Of a DNA stretch of 64,000 bases, positions 21,184-33,349 are shown piece by piece. Source of the stretch: Cryptomeria japonica (lineage: Eukaryota > Streptophyta > Pinopsida > Cupressales > Cupressaceae); assembly GCF_030272615.1 (NCBI RefSeq), contig NC_081412.1, forward strand, positions 674,372,323 through 674,436,322, written 5' to 3'. How positions within the stretch are numbered: position 1 is the stretch's first letter; each line of letters starts with the position of its first letter. The notes beneath the pieces are model-generated. The model saw only the letters and a list, made by a program, of their open reading frames with translations. It had not been told where the DNA came from and did not search any database. A program made the position numbers and the translations under genes.

Positions 21184-24100
21184 ATGAGTTTTACAACAAT
21201 AAGTCCTACTTACACTATTCCTGTTAGACGAAGCCTTAGAATTAAGTCTTTCCAAGGTGTAATTACCAAGGAGATGGAACCTAATTTGAATGGCCTTTTT
21301 AATGAGGACATGGGTAATTCCTCTAATCCTCTTAATGATGAAGAAGCTCTCCATGAGGTTTCTGTAGAACAACTTTCAAAATTGGATAACCAATTTGATG
21401 ATTTTCGACAATGGATGTCTCAAGAATACCCCGATAGTCAAGCTCTTCCCTTAATTGAGGGTCTAAAATGTATGGTTCAAAGTGATAAGAATGGAATCGA
21501 TATTTTGCGTGGTATTGCACACATTGTGGATTCGAATGTGATGCCTATGAAGAGTTGTGCCGAAACCTTAGGTTATACACAACCTCCTACTCAAGTTAAT
21601 CATTCTATTCCTTTGACAACTCCTATTGCTAGTATACCTACTTTTACATCAAAAATAATGAATACTTCAACACAAGACATTCCTCCTATGATCACCAGTC
21701 ATGGGGGAAATCCCTCTTCTTCAATCAACCCTCTTCCTTCATGCAATCCGACTTCTTCAATCATTCCTTCAATGAGTGTCCCTATTATATCTCCACAAAT
21801 GAACATGACGCAAGGGGGCAATTCATTTAACCATTCCATTCCTCCTTGTAGTGTTCCTCCCTTCCAATCATCTCCTATGACTAACTATCATAGTGTCCCA
21901 CAACCTTAATCTCTACCTTCTTTCAATAACATAACACCTCCATCACAATATAACACATCTAATATGAACTCTTCGACTGAAGCGACCATTAACAATCTTG
22001 CACAAACTGTCTCTTCTTTACAGCAACAAATTGCCTCTATGAATCAATCTAAGTTTAGTGTGCCCATATTTGATGTTGCGAGCCCACTTTCTCTTGACAT
22101 TGTTCGAGCTATCCCCCCTAAACATGTTGAAATTCCGCATTTGGAGCTTTATAATGGTAAGGGTGATCCTCTAACACATGTTAAGACCTTTCAAACAATA
22201 TGTACTGATTTTGCTTATGACCAAAGGTTGCTTGCAAAACTGTTCACTAGGACATTAAGAGATAAAGCCCTACAATGGTATTGCTCGTTGCCTTCTTATT
22301 CTATTACTTCTTTCAAACAACTTGCAAATGCTTTCATTCAACAATTTCAAAACAATATAAGTCCTAAAGTTACTTTGATTGATTTAATGCATTGTAAACA
22401 AGGTGTTAAAGAAAAAGTGACCGATTTCATTGGTAGATATAAGCATTTGTATGCTCAGATTTCCTTTCCAGTGCTTGACAATGATATTCAAAGAATCTTT
22501 ATTTCTAATTTACAAAAAGATATTAGAGAAAAACTCCTGTTTTCTGAGTTTACTTCTTTCCAACAGTTGTGTGCAACTCTTCACAATTATCAACTGACTG
22601 TGAGTCAAATGGAACAAGCAAATCCTATGGCTCCGAGTGATAAGGGTGATAGTAGTCAACAACCATTTGGGAAGTTTAAACCAAACAGAGAGTCCATTAA
22701 ATTCAATGAAAACATCATCAACAACCATGTGAATGCAGCATCAGGTGTGCCTCCTATTTCTAAGTTTTTCAAGAAAGAAAGAAAGTTTACTCCTTTAAAT
22801 GAATCATTGCATAGTATTATGAATAAGTTATTGGAACAAAATGTGCTTACTCTCCCTCCTATAAGGCAAATAGATCCTGCAAAGATTAACTCATCCTATT
22901 TTGATAACAAATCTTTTTGTCAATTTCATCGTCATCCTGGGCATGATACTGAAAAATGTTTTGCTTTAAAGGGTAAAATTCAAGATTTGATTGATAATAA
23001 TACTATCTCTGTTTCTGGTGTGAATGATAAAGGCAACACATCTGTAGCTCCTCCTAACCAAAATCTTAAGATTTTTACTAATCCATTGCCTTCTCATACC
23101 TCTAATGCGATTGATACTACTGATTCCTCTGTCTCACCTGATGATCTCGTGTCTATGACTCCGAATGTGATTAACTTTGTAGAGCAGCAGAAAATCCCTA
23201 AAGAACCTTCCAGCACATTTGATTCCAGTGAAACTATCAGGGCACCTGATGGTCCTTTATATATAGTTGCAAAAGTCAAGAATACACCTTGCCGTGGAGT
23301 GCTTATTTATCCTTCTTGTATGATTAATGTCATTACTGAAGAATTTCTTTTTACTTTGCAATTGAATCAAGTGATCTATGACGAAACAAATGTGGTTGTG
23401 AAATTATTTGATGCATTTTCTTCTCCTGCAATTGGTTCTATTACATTACCTATTGAGGTCCATAACAAACCCCTTGATGTGGACTTTGCTATTATTCCAT
23501 CATCCAAACAATTTCGTGTGAAGCTAGGCTATCCTTGGCTATCTTCCATGAAAGCTATTGCTTCTCCTATTCACAAGTGCTTGAAATTTCCCCATAATGG
23601 TCAAGTTGTCACTGTCAATCATAGTCTCTTTAAACCAGCTGAAAGAACTTCTAGCGTTCCTATTGATTATTTTTGGCCTAAACAATTCCAATCTCTTCCT
23701 CCGCAAAGTGATCATCTTTTCAAATCTTATCAAAAGTGGAAAAAAGATATGATCCTATCTCTAAGTGAACCTAGAACACCCAAACTTGACATTCCTATCA
23801 TTCTTGAGAAGGAAGTTCTTCCTTTGAAAGATAAAACTAATGTCTTTCCTCAAGAAGATTCCCAGCCCATCCCTATGGATGTGACTATGCCTATATCTAA
23901 TAAACTTCCTAAAAGTAGACCTATACTTCCTCGTCATGATGGGCTTGGTCTCCTTCCTAAACCAAATATTCCTCCCTTATATGGAGCAGTTCCTCCTCCT
24001 TCCTCTTATGGAGAGAAGAGACCTTCCTCTTCTCCTATTATTCAACCTAAGAGACCACAACCTAAACACCCAAGTGATAAGGATGAGAACATTCCTCCTC

Positions 24101-24627
24101 CTCAATCTTCTCGGCTTCCTACTAAGACTAGACGAAATCGTTCTGCACGTGAACGCCGACGAAAGCGTCATCTTAGAGCTCAGGCAGCTACTTCTCAAAC
24201 TTTGCAATCCCCAAAAACACCTTCAGCTAGTATTATTCCATTTTCTCCTTAGCCGACAATTGAGCCGAAATATCCTAAACATAAGATGCATGATGGTCTT
24301 GATCCTGTGCGAGTTAAAGATCCTATTTTTATAAATCTTGATGATGATATAGATGAAAATGTTATTCATGATGAAAATGTTACTCCTGTTCATTCTGATA
24401 GTAAATATGAATATGTTGATGTTGATAACCATTTATCTAACGCATTTTCTAAAGCACTTATCCTAGCTCCTAGACAAGAACAACGTGGCTTGGAACATGA
24501 ACATAGCCCTTGTTTGGATCTTGTGATAGCTCCATCTGCTGTATTGGATGTTCCTCCTCTAGCGTGTTTCCTACCTTCCCAAAATATTGATCAGCAAGAT
24601 CGGGGGGTAGATGACGTGCTAGACTAG
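21184..24627 (+). CDS. Gag-protease polyprotein of the non-autonomous element (two stops)
   Basis: One frame runs from about 21184 (ATG 21187) to 24627, broken only by TAA at 21907-21909 and TAG at 24250-24252; both flanking parts are in register. Domains in order are: a Pro/Ser/Thr-rich region (21600-21960); the Retrotrans_gag core with LYNGKGDPLTHVKTF and AFIQQFQNNI (about 22150-22360); and a CQFHRHPGHDTEKCFALKGK motif (about 22918-22975), a C...H...H...C variant of the usual knuckle. A retropepsin-like region ends in LGYPWLSSMKAIASPIHKC (about 23524-23580). The usual catalytic D-S/T-G appears replaced by IYPSCMINVITEE (about 23308-23345), so the protease may be inactive. A Pro/Lys/Arg-rich tail follows. 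Gag would make particles packaging the element's own RNA. Confidence 0.85.
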
Positions 24628-25376
24628 TTTCATTAGCATAGCAGACTCTCTCCTCCTCTCTTGATCTCTTTTGTTACTTCTTCTATGTGTTATTCTCATT
24701 CTTCTATTTGTTGTCCTTAGTGTTGCCTACTTGAGGATGATGCAAAGCATTGAGATCTCTTTTGGTCTCTCTCATGTTGACTCAAAAGACACATGTGTTC
24801 CCTTCTTCTAGGTGACCTTCCTTGATTGGGGAATGAAGAACAATTATGCATACATACATATGATATACATGAATTATCATACAGCATACTGACCCCGAGG
24901 AAAGCGAAGTCACCTTGTGCTTTGTGTTTTGTGTCTATTCTCCTTGGGCTTATCTCACACTTGGGGGCTAAATCCTTGTGATAACGTGCTCCTTTCTCAT
25001 TTCTTATATGTATCACTACCTTAAAGCAATCACCCCCGGTGAGGTGTGTGCGATCGCTTTAACGTAGGGGGGCATACATCCCGTTCATATCTTTTCAAGA
25101 TACTTGAAAATTTCTTGACAAATTTAGCTTTGCCTTGAAAATTTTTGATATCTTTCTTGCATGACTCATAGTGAGGGAACCTTACTACTGACAGTCATGG
25201 TTCTCCCTCATGATCTTCCCTTTTACTTTGTCAATCGAAGTCGTAAGATCCTTAGTCCACTGGGGGCTTGGTGTATCTTGCCTCCTTGACATGGTGAAAG
25301 CTTTTCAATGTTGTTTCCTTGTACTTTACCGGAAGTATTGGCATACGCTTATACTCCCGCTAAAGTGGGGGCTAAA
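24628..25376 (+). other. Region between gag-protease and 3' LTR, no pol
   Basis: No RT, RNase H or integrase motif is found in three frames. It contains several G-rich spots (CTTGGGGGCTAAATC, CACTGGGGGCTTGG) and ends in AAAGTGGGGGCTAAA (about 25362-25376), the likely polypurine tract. Loss of pol seems clean, since no RT scraps remain. Confidence 0.7.
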
Positions 25377-26618
25377 AGTAGCGTCCTAAAATTGTGACAC
25401 TTGCAATTTCGACTGCATTTGGGTCTTCACGATGGTGATGCAACACGGAACCTGAATGGAGACCTTGAAACTTGTTCATGACACCAAAAACTGCATTTTT
25501 CAGCACCCTGGCCTGATCCTCCTTGCACCCTGCTGTCCCTGGAGGTGGGACCATGGCGCCCAGCGCCCTGGTCCTTCAGGATGAGGGCACCTAGCACCCT
25601 GGTCCCCCAGGACCATGGCGCCCAGCGCCCTGGTCCCTGGCCCTATTTTGGGCCCTGTCTCTTATGGGGCTTCGGGTCTTTAAGTTTGCAAATTGGAAAA
25701 TAATCTTCCTAGGTCGGCCTAAGGTCGGGAAAATCAGTCTATCAGCCCTAATTGACAAGTATATAAACTAAATTTCCTCTCCCATTTTGGTAGATGGAAA
25801 AAAGGCGAAAGCAATATTCAAACATTCAAGCATTCAAGCATTCCTTCAAGCAATTGAGCATTCTAAGTCTCCATTCAAGGCTAAGTGTTGCATTCAAGAC
25901 AAGGATTCAACCATTGAAGAGGAGATCACATACAACATACAACATACAACATACATTACACCTTCGCATGTAAGAATACAAACATTCTTACAACAAGGTA
26001 TCAGTACTTGTTTACATTACAAACATTTACATTTACAGCATTCTCATTTCTTGGTTAATTCCAAAACCGGGGCTTGACCTAAGGGCAAACCCCTCATCCC
26101 TAACCCCCCAATCGTCCTCTCTTTTCTGTGTGTAGGTTGCAGGTACGTGGCTGTAATTGAAGATCTGGAATCCTTGTGCAAAGACGAACAGATCCACCTT
26201 CGTTTCGCGGATTTTTCGGAGGACCGTGTGCACGTCGGGCGCCATCGTCCCATCAACTTTCGCTCAAATTTGCAGAATAGCACCGTCTCGACATTTTACT
26301 ACTAATTCCAGGTCCGCAGCTTCATCCCATATCCCTATCTCTGCTTATAAGCGAATCTTTCCTACTTTACATGCATTCCTAGTTCAATCTTTCTATCTAC
26401 ATTCTTTACAAAAGAGGGTATCCTTGATGTCACAACCCTTGAAACTCATTTAGAATCCAATCTTGCATTGTGCGGGATTGGATCTTGTGGGTTTCAACCC
26501 CTCTTTTGAATGTAAAGTCCCTCCTAAGTGAAAACCATCAACCCTAGTGACTCTCCCTTCTCTCTCCTTGGAGATTGGGGAGGAGAGAGCAACTAGGGTT
26601 CGATTTTTCCGCTTTACA
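25377..26618 (+). repeat. 3' LTR of the gag-only element
   Basis: This is 1242 bp, homologous to 18819-19999 throughout. It starts AGTAGCGTCC, so the canonical TG is altered to AG. It is 61 bp longer than the 5' LTR because it holds three 31 bp hairpin units (starts 25548, 25579, 25610) against one. It ends GCTTTACA at 26618, directly before the GCATT duplication. Confidence 0.92.
25548..25640. repeat. Three 31 bp units, each a GGACC...GGTCC inverted repeat
   Basis: Unit starts at 25548, 25579 and 25610 are spaced exactly 31 bp. Each 27 bp core reads GGACCATGGCGCC (or a variant), then a few bases, then GCGCCCTGGTCC, so it folds into a stem of about 12 pairs. The 5' LTR has one such unit at 18990. 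Longer relatives occur at 19601, 20404, 21026 and 26221. Confidence 0.85.
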
Positions 26619-26623
26619 GCATT

Positions 26624-29600
26624 CAACTTGGAAGTCAAATAGAATTTGTTGACTGGTTCTTCATGGAAGAATTCACCGTGTCAAGGTTTTACGGATCGGC
26701 AGTAAAACTATACAGACTTCCAATACATGTGACAAAGAGGGTATTTGTATTGGAGTATGTACGACAATTGGAGAGCACAGATAGGCACTTTCATGGTCAA
26801 CAAAAGAAGAGAATATTTCCTTCCTTGCCTTTCTCATGTGGAGGGTTCACATTTGAGAAAACAACATTCAATGTGGCACATGATTTTTTGATAGTTTTTA
26901 ACTTTGGTGATGAGGGTCTCTGGTAGTATGATCCAATCAGTGTAGTTCAAGCAAGGCTTAATAAAAATAGGAACTCTTTAGCGTTATGTCAACATGAAAG
27001 TAAACCATTGCTAGAAAAGCTTAGAAACATGGACTCCTGGGATGAGGTTAAAAAAGAGATGGAGAAAATTGCAGCTGAATATAACATTTCAATAGAAGAA
27101 ATTTCATCACAAATTATGGCATTGCACACACAGAGGACAACTGAAGAGGGCCAGGGCATCCAAAATAGGAGGTCCTACAATTTCTACCTAAAATATGCTA
27201 ATCCATCTAAGAAATCTATTCCCAAATCAATTTTGCAAGAATGTAAAGAGAGTTTTTGGACTCAAACCAAAATAAATGATTTTTGGACTATGAGGAAGAA
27301 TCTCGGTGAACCAAAGACCAATGCAGAATTTGAGTCCATCGACGAAGATGAAGAGTTTAGCAAATTGTGGAATATGGAGCATACCACAACAACATATGAC
27401 ATGAGTGAAGATGATGATGAGTATACGGTTGAGCCCACTCCAGCAACTACTATAGTCCCTAAAATATTAGGTGTTGTCAATGAGTCCATGAAAGAAAAAT
27501 ATAGCAAAGGGGAAAGCATTGTGGAAAAAATGGGTTTTGAAGGTGGTGGTCTAGGTCCTAGAGGAGAGGGCATTTGGTATCCACTTCAGGTACAACTTCC
27601 ATCAAAGTAAAAAAAAAAAAAGCTCCTGTTAAACTAGTCATTGGACTTGATTCTTCAAATTCATCATGGATAGGTACTACCCCTTACCCTCAGGGTCCAC
27701 CTACATTTGTTTCAGGTTCAAATCCACAACCACCACCACATCATGGTATTCCCATTGGTGGTGAATCAAGTGCCACTACCACAGGTGGGGAATCTGGGGA
27801 TAGTATTCCCATTATTGTTCAGTCAAGTGATGCTATGATTGGTGGAGTTGACATGGGTACTACTACTAATACTAGTTGTCTTGTTGTTGGACAAGGGCTA
27901 CAACAAAGTATCTCTCGCAAGAGGCCACTAGTGGTAGATATTCATACTATTCAAAATCCTATATCAAGTGCCACTGACACTACAAAACAATCATTTGCAG
28001 CTTCAGATCACACACCTAAAAATATTATGAAAACTACACTTGAAAGTGTCAGCGGGAGTGGGACAGGATCATAAATTTTTGTTGGTAATCCTAGTCAAGC
28101 ATTAGTTAAAACCATAGGAATAAGTGGAACTGGAGCCTCTGGTATTCCTATGTCACCTTTCAAACATTCAATTTCGTGATTACTATGAAAAATATGATCA
28201 CACAACAAAAGCAAATAAAGAAAAAAAGAAAGCATTTCATAGGGTTTCCCTAACTGAAGTTTTAGACGAACAACCTGCAAGGAATAGGGTATTTACAACA
28301 TATGATCCATAGAAATATATGATGGAGTTCATGGTTGTTATGCCCCCGGCCCCAACTAAAGATAAAAATCCACCACACAGTCAAATATATCCCTCTTAAT
28401 TTCAAGTTAGCACCCTCTAAATGGATTTTTCAAAAGTACATAATGTGGACAAAATTAGTGTGTCAAAAAGGACTAATGAAGTGGTCTACACTCCACTGCT
28501 AAAGGTGGAGAGAGAAAAAATAAACTGGAGAAACAAATTGAAAAGTTACAGGCATACCCGGCAAACAAAAAAACAAGGAGGAAAGCAGCAGATAACAAGT
28601 GCAATGATTTATAGAAAAGGATAAAAAATTCAGGCTCTGCAGTAGAAATTGCAGAGCAGGAGAAGATGGATGCAGAATTGAAGGACCTGATAGAAAAACT
28701 GGCTAAAAGCAGTAAAAAATTGATGAGGAAAAAGCCAGTTTTCAAAAATTATACAAAAGTTATGAGTCTGCTGCAGCCGAAATAAGAAAAATACAGGACC
28801 TATTGGATCAGGGGAAGGAAAAAGAAAAACATTTGCAAGAGGAAGTAGAGGAAGAAAGAAAAAAATGTGCACAAATGAAAGAAGACCTGCATAATGCAAA
28901 TGATAAAATAAAAACTTTGGAGGATAGATTGAAAGAAAATATGAAAAATACAATGAAGTATATACAAGAAAACATTTGGCGACAAATAATGCAGAAGAGT
29001 GACAAGTTGTGTGAATGGTTTGAATTGAATGACAGTCTGAGAGTAATTTATATGAAAATCAAAGAGCACTTTGAGAAGAGCATACATGTTTATTCAAAAG
29101 AGGATATGGCAAAAAAGATTATGCAAGTAGTCTACAGTTCCAGTGACAGCTACTTGGCATCCAAGGGAATTAAGAGCCGCATTGATGTCACAGTTAAGAT
29201 ATCATCTATCATTCAAAAATGCTAGAAACTAAGGGAAACATCAAAAGTTATGGAAAATTATGAAAAAAAGATATTGAAGCTGCAAGAAAAGAAAAATAAT
29301 TTGATTAAACTTGGTTTGCCTAAGACCGTTGACCCATCAAATAAATTCATTGGAAAAGAAGCTTACAAAAAAAGCATGGAGATAAAAATGAAGTCTGATT
29401 TAGACTTGCTTCCTAAGGACACAACTCCCCAAAGCTTTCTGGAATTCATCCAACCATTTCCAACTTTAAATTTGGTATTGGATGAAACAGTGATGTCAAG
29501 TCAATCTTCTAAATATGGAATGTTGACGAAGTTGCAGTTGACTCTCCATAGTTTACAAAATATTGACCTTCCATCAGACGAAGAGTGGAGCACCCTACAA

Positions 29601-29630
29601 AAACTAGCACATAAATCTCAAGAATCATAG
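26624..29630 (+). pseudogene. Unknown large ORF, 3' part: G-patch-like motif and coiled-coil tail
   Basis: This continues the frame of 17760-18818 in register after the insertion. TAG at 26924-26926 is the first stop; the frame then runs to TAA at 27608. The segment about 27507-27586 reads GESIVEKMGFEGGGLGPRGE, a good match to a G-patch, a glycine-rich RNA-associated module. A poly-A run (27609-27621) marks a frameshift into a Ser/Thr/Pro/Gly-rich segment (27574-28074). More stops and frameshifts follow, then a charged heptad-type coiled coil (28803-28950, EEVEERKKCAQMKED-like). A final stretch (28960-29630) ends in AHKSQES and TAG. Overall the parent protein was about 1,300 residues. Function is unknown; retrotransposon Gag-like or nuclear RNA-related roles are both guesses. 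Confidence 0.6.
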
Positions 29631-30641
29631 TATCTATTGCACAATTTTCTTCTTTTACTCTTAATTTCAAGGTTTTATGTTTTTTCTGTTTGGAATTTGG
29701 CATCGCTTGAAATAACTTTGTTTTGTGAATAGGAAAAAACCAGCACTCGCTATTGCTATTTTGCTAATCTAGCCTATGAATCTATGATGCACAGTGCAAA
29801 ACTTCAGCCAGTAAATTTGTATTCTCAAATTCTCCCTTGCTTTAACATTTATGCAATTCTCTATTTCTGATTACTAGGTTTTAGGCACTGCTATTATCTC
29901 TATTTAATTTGTCTTGGTGTGAATTAATATTTAATTTTGACATCTGTTTTTTGAACAGGAGACATCAGAGATATAGCAGATGTTAAATTGTTAATACGGC
30001 CTGTGATGGCCATATAAATTTGTGCTGAGTTTGTGATTTTGATGTTGAGTCTTCACATGTTGTAAACTTGCAATTCGACCTAAAGCTATTGTTGCTCCCT
30101 TGTTTCTATAAAAGGGAATTCAGAGTCATTGGCAAAGGGTTCTGAAGATTGAAACTTTGTATTCACTTTTGCATGGACATTGGAGAATCACACAAGAGTT
30201 GTTGTTGCTCTCTTGTTTCTATAAAAGGGAATTCAGGGTCATTTGCAAAGGGTTCTGAAAATTTGTATTCACTTTTGCAATTTGCATGGAGAATCACATA
30301 GATTGGTGTATTACTATTGAATGAATTGTATCTTATGGCTATATTTGAAAAGAATTAATGAAAATCTAAGTTCTCGACATGTGTATTACTATTGAATGAA
30401 TTGTATCATATGGTTCTAAAATGTATCACACAAATTTGAGACTCAGACATGTCTAAATAAACAATAAACATCTCTGTATCAATAAACACATTATGGTCTT
30501 TTATTATGCTATTTTAATTCTGGAAATAGAAAGTTGAAAAATACAATTACAAATCAATATTAAATTCTAATTGCAAAAATTAATATGCTTTTGTAATATG
30601 AATGTTGAGATATAGTAATAAGATTAATAAATACCAATGTC
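29631..30641. other. Spacer with a ~110 bp direct duplication
   Basis: No gene is recognised. Two copies of a unit with CTTGTTTCTATAAAAGGGAA, GCAAAGGGTTCTGAA and TTTGTATTCACTTTTGCA lie at about 30080-30190 and 30198-30300. Each contains TATAAAAGG, which looks like a TATA box. It could be a duplicated promoter scrap or part of an unrecognised element. Confidence 0.5.
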
Positions 30642-33349
30642 TTACAGTTGCCATTCATCCTCATCAAATTCAGAGCTTTCTTGATTCTTGTCTGTGGTTT
30701 CTTCACTCTGAGTCTGCATACCTTCATTGAACTGCATCTCAATGCTACCACTAGGTCCAGTACATGAGTCAATAGTCCCAATGGTACTTTGGTTTGAAGT
30801 GTTTCCCAAACCTCTTCTTTCACATTTGGACCTTCAGATTGGCAGTGCCTTATCGTAGGGAAAAGTGTGGACATCATACCTAGATGTATAGAGCCTCATG
30901 CAATTTTTCAAATTTTTGTCTAGTTTGTTTCTTAGCTTTGATTTTAGGAAACCCAAAGCACTAAAAACTCTCTCATCTTCCACCAAACCTAATATCATGG
31001 TAAGACATAAATCAGCAAGCTTCACATATTCTGTCATTGAATCATGCAACGCTACGTTCTCAACTATACTTTTCCAAAGCCTTGTTACTGATCCCTCTTC
31101 TCGTGGGTTCTCCATTTTGCCATATTGTTCTCTCATACTGAATGCAAAATGAGATGATTGCTCTCGAAGATGAGTTTTATCTAATATTCCATTTATAGTT
31201 ACTCCATTCAATTCTCTGGATATGCAAAATTATTTTATCAAAATCCTTACTTCGAAAATCCGATGCATTGTTGAGGCTCCAATAATGAGGAGACACAATA
31301 GACATGGCTTCGAGAAGTTTGTCAGGAGGGAATCTTCTTCTAATTTGTGAGGAAAGATCATACGCAATTTTCTTCACAGAAGTTGTTACAGTTTCAACAA
31401 TCTTGTCGAAATCTTCCCTTGTAACTCTTGCCAGTTGCTTCCTGGGGCACTTTCCTTGTTCCTCGGGGTCGACCGTGACATAGAAGTGCATTGGTATCTC
31501 AACTCCCCATACATTTTCACATACCTCCCTGTCTACACAGATTTGTAAAAAGTTATCAGGATTGTTCAAATCTGTGAGTGTCCGCCACTTAACAAATTTT
31601 TCATCAGATAGTGTTGGTTGATTTCGATAAAGATTGTCGAGGGTCATGCATGTCATCTTACGCAGCGTAGCATATTCTGCAATATACGGAGCTCTTTTTT
31701 GGGCAGCCTTCATAATATTCCTCATTTCGTCTAGCATGGGCAGAAGAGCTGCTAAAGTTAAGAGTGTCTCTAAATTACTTAACCCTTGAAGAAGTTTAGG
31801 AAATTTTGGTTGATTTGATTCGTCGCAAGTTGTGTGAAATAGTCCAATCAAGGATGGATATTTTGAAAATAATCGATGCGCTGGACCATCCAAAGAGATC
31901 CATCTAGTATCATTATCCTTGAGAAGTTTTTTCCCATCAGTTATTCCATCAGCAAAGTGTTGAAATTCCATAAATTGCTTGGGACTTCGACAGAAGTGTG
32001 AGTAGAGCTCTCTGATTAAAATTTTATTTTTTTTAACCGAAGCAAACTTGCTCATAATTCCAAAAGCTAGATTCATTCTATGAGCCATGCAGTGAATTGC
32101 AGTAATGTACGGTGCAAATGAAGTTTCAATCTTTGTACAAAGACCATTTCTGTGACCTTGCATTACTGAAGCTCCATCTGCTCCAACACAAACCAATTTT
32201 TTGGCTACCGTCATGTCATCCATACCTCCATATTCAATTAAACTTCTCTTTACTAGTTGAAATAAATTTTCCGTTGTTGCACTCTCCTTCTTTTTAGCAA
32301 CAGATAGTAGATGAGGTTGGCAGGTATGATTCTCTACTATATAAACATGCATGCATACCCATGAAGTATTGTCTACTGTCGTAACTTCGTCTAAAGAAAA
32401 TGCAATAAAGTTTGAATCTCTTATTTTTTCCTTTACATCTTCTTTTTCAACCTCAACAAGACAACTTGCCCATTCCCATCCACTATTTACTGACCAGTGT
32501 CTATTAGGATAGTTAGGAACTTTCAAAAAGTGTAATAAACCACTAATTGATGGGAAATCTGTCATAGCACGCCCTCTGCTCAAAATATAAAAAATAACGC
32601 TTAACTGAACAACTTTTCCCAGTTGTTCTATTTGCATTGCTTTTCCAAAACTATCTTCAATAGAACCTTTAACTTCAGCAGGCTTCGTCTGCATTTTTGT
32701 ATGAAAATAATACTCATTGACATTCCTCACATGCTTACATTCCTCCTTTTTTTTCCATCTTATCACTAATTTTTCAACCATGTCTATCATTTATTTTTCA
32801 TAAACTTTACCCATATGCTTTTCTATCGTGTCAAAATGTAGCTGTAACCTAATTCCCTTGTTATGTTTCCAAGAGGAAATCTTACACCTACATTCTATTG
32901 GACGCTCACCTTCAATTGGATTCTCCACTAGTTCAATGAATGGATACTTTGATGCCCAATTAATTTGAAAATTCCTCACTGACATATCCCACTCCCGGTC
33001 TTTTTTTTAATTGTGGTTCACCCTTTTTTGGTATGGCTTTTCTTTTCCCCTTCCATGCATTATCATCAATAGAATTATCACCCAAGTCGATTATATCATT
33101 CCAGCTAACTTGGACATCTACCAGATAATCTTCTTCAAGATCATCTTGATCTGAGATATCAAGTTCGCCGCCGTCTTCAACATGCGGTGTAGGTGGTGAA
33201 TTTTGTACTTGTACTTCTGATGATGTACCTTCCTGATTTTCACCACAATCTTTTCCAATGCCAAAGTACGAAGACAACATTCTGCTTTTTGTTGGCCTCT
33301 CATGGCCTTCCCCACATTCAGGTTTCCTACCTCTCTTCCTATTCGACAT
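30642..33349 (-). pseudogene. hAT-like transposase gene, broken
   Basis: ATG at 33349 (MSNRKRGRKPECGEGHERPT) opens an acidic N-terminal region. A frameshift in an A-run near 33005 leads to a zinc-finger-like segment, ECRCKISSWKHNKGIRLQLH (about 32850-32905). TAA at 32791-32793 precedes the long core frame (31177-32790), which has FIAFSLDEVTTVDNTSWV and KLVCVGADGASVMQG, then AIHCMAHRMNLAF and KLLKDNDTRWISLDG. These are the D, D and H/W landmarks of hAT-type RNase H-like transposases. Another frameshift near 31205 leads to a C-terminal dimerisation-like block (EDERVFSALGFLKSKLRNKL), and a further one near 30840 to an acidic tail ending at 30642. The family resembles the ZNF862-like hAT group. 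No terminal inverted repeats were found, so it may be a remnant or a dead domesticated copy. Confidence 0.85.

Larger units (their letters stand above)
18819..26618 (+). mobile_element. Non-autonomous LTR retrotransposon (gag-protease only), nearly complete
   Basis: The 7.8 kb element has two LTRs (18819-19999 and 25377-26618), a primer-binding site at 20003, one gag-protease frame (21184-24627) and a purine-rich tract before the 3' LTR. It is flanked by a perfect 5 bp duplication, GCATT (18814-18818 and 26619-26623), so the insertion event is intact. No reverse transcriptase, RNase H or integrase can be read in any frame between 24627 and 25376, so it would need proteins from another element. 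The gag core and protease-like block are of Ty3/Gypsy type. The two LTRs differ by about 30 substitutions counted by eye, mostly transitions, plus two 31 bp repeat units: old, but far younger than its neighbours. Confidence 0.93.

Noticed and set aside
28473-29087. Minus-strand frames rich in Phe/Leu that look like membrane proteins
   Set aside because: They are the antisense shadow of the Lys/Glu-rich coiled coil on the plus strand.
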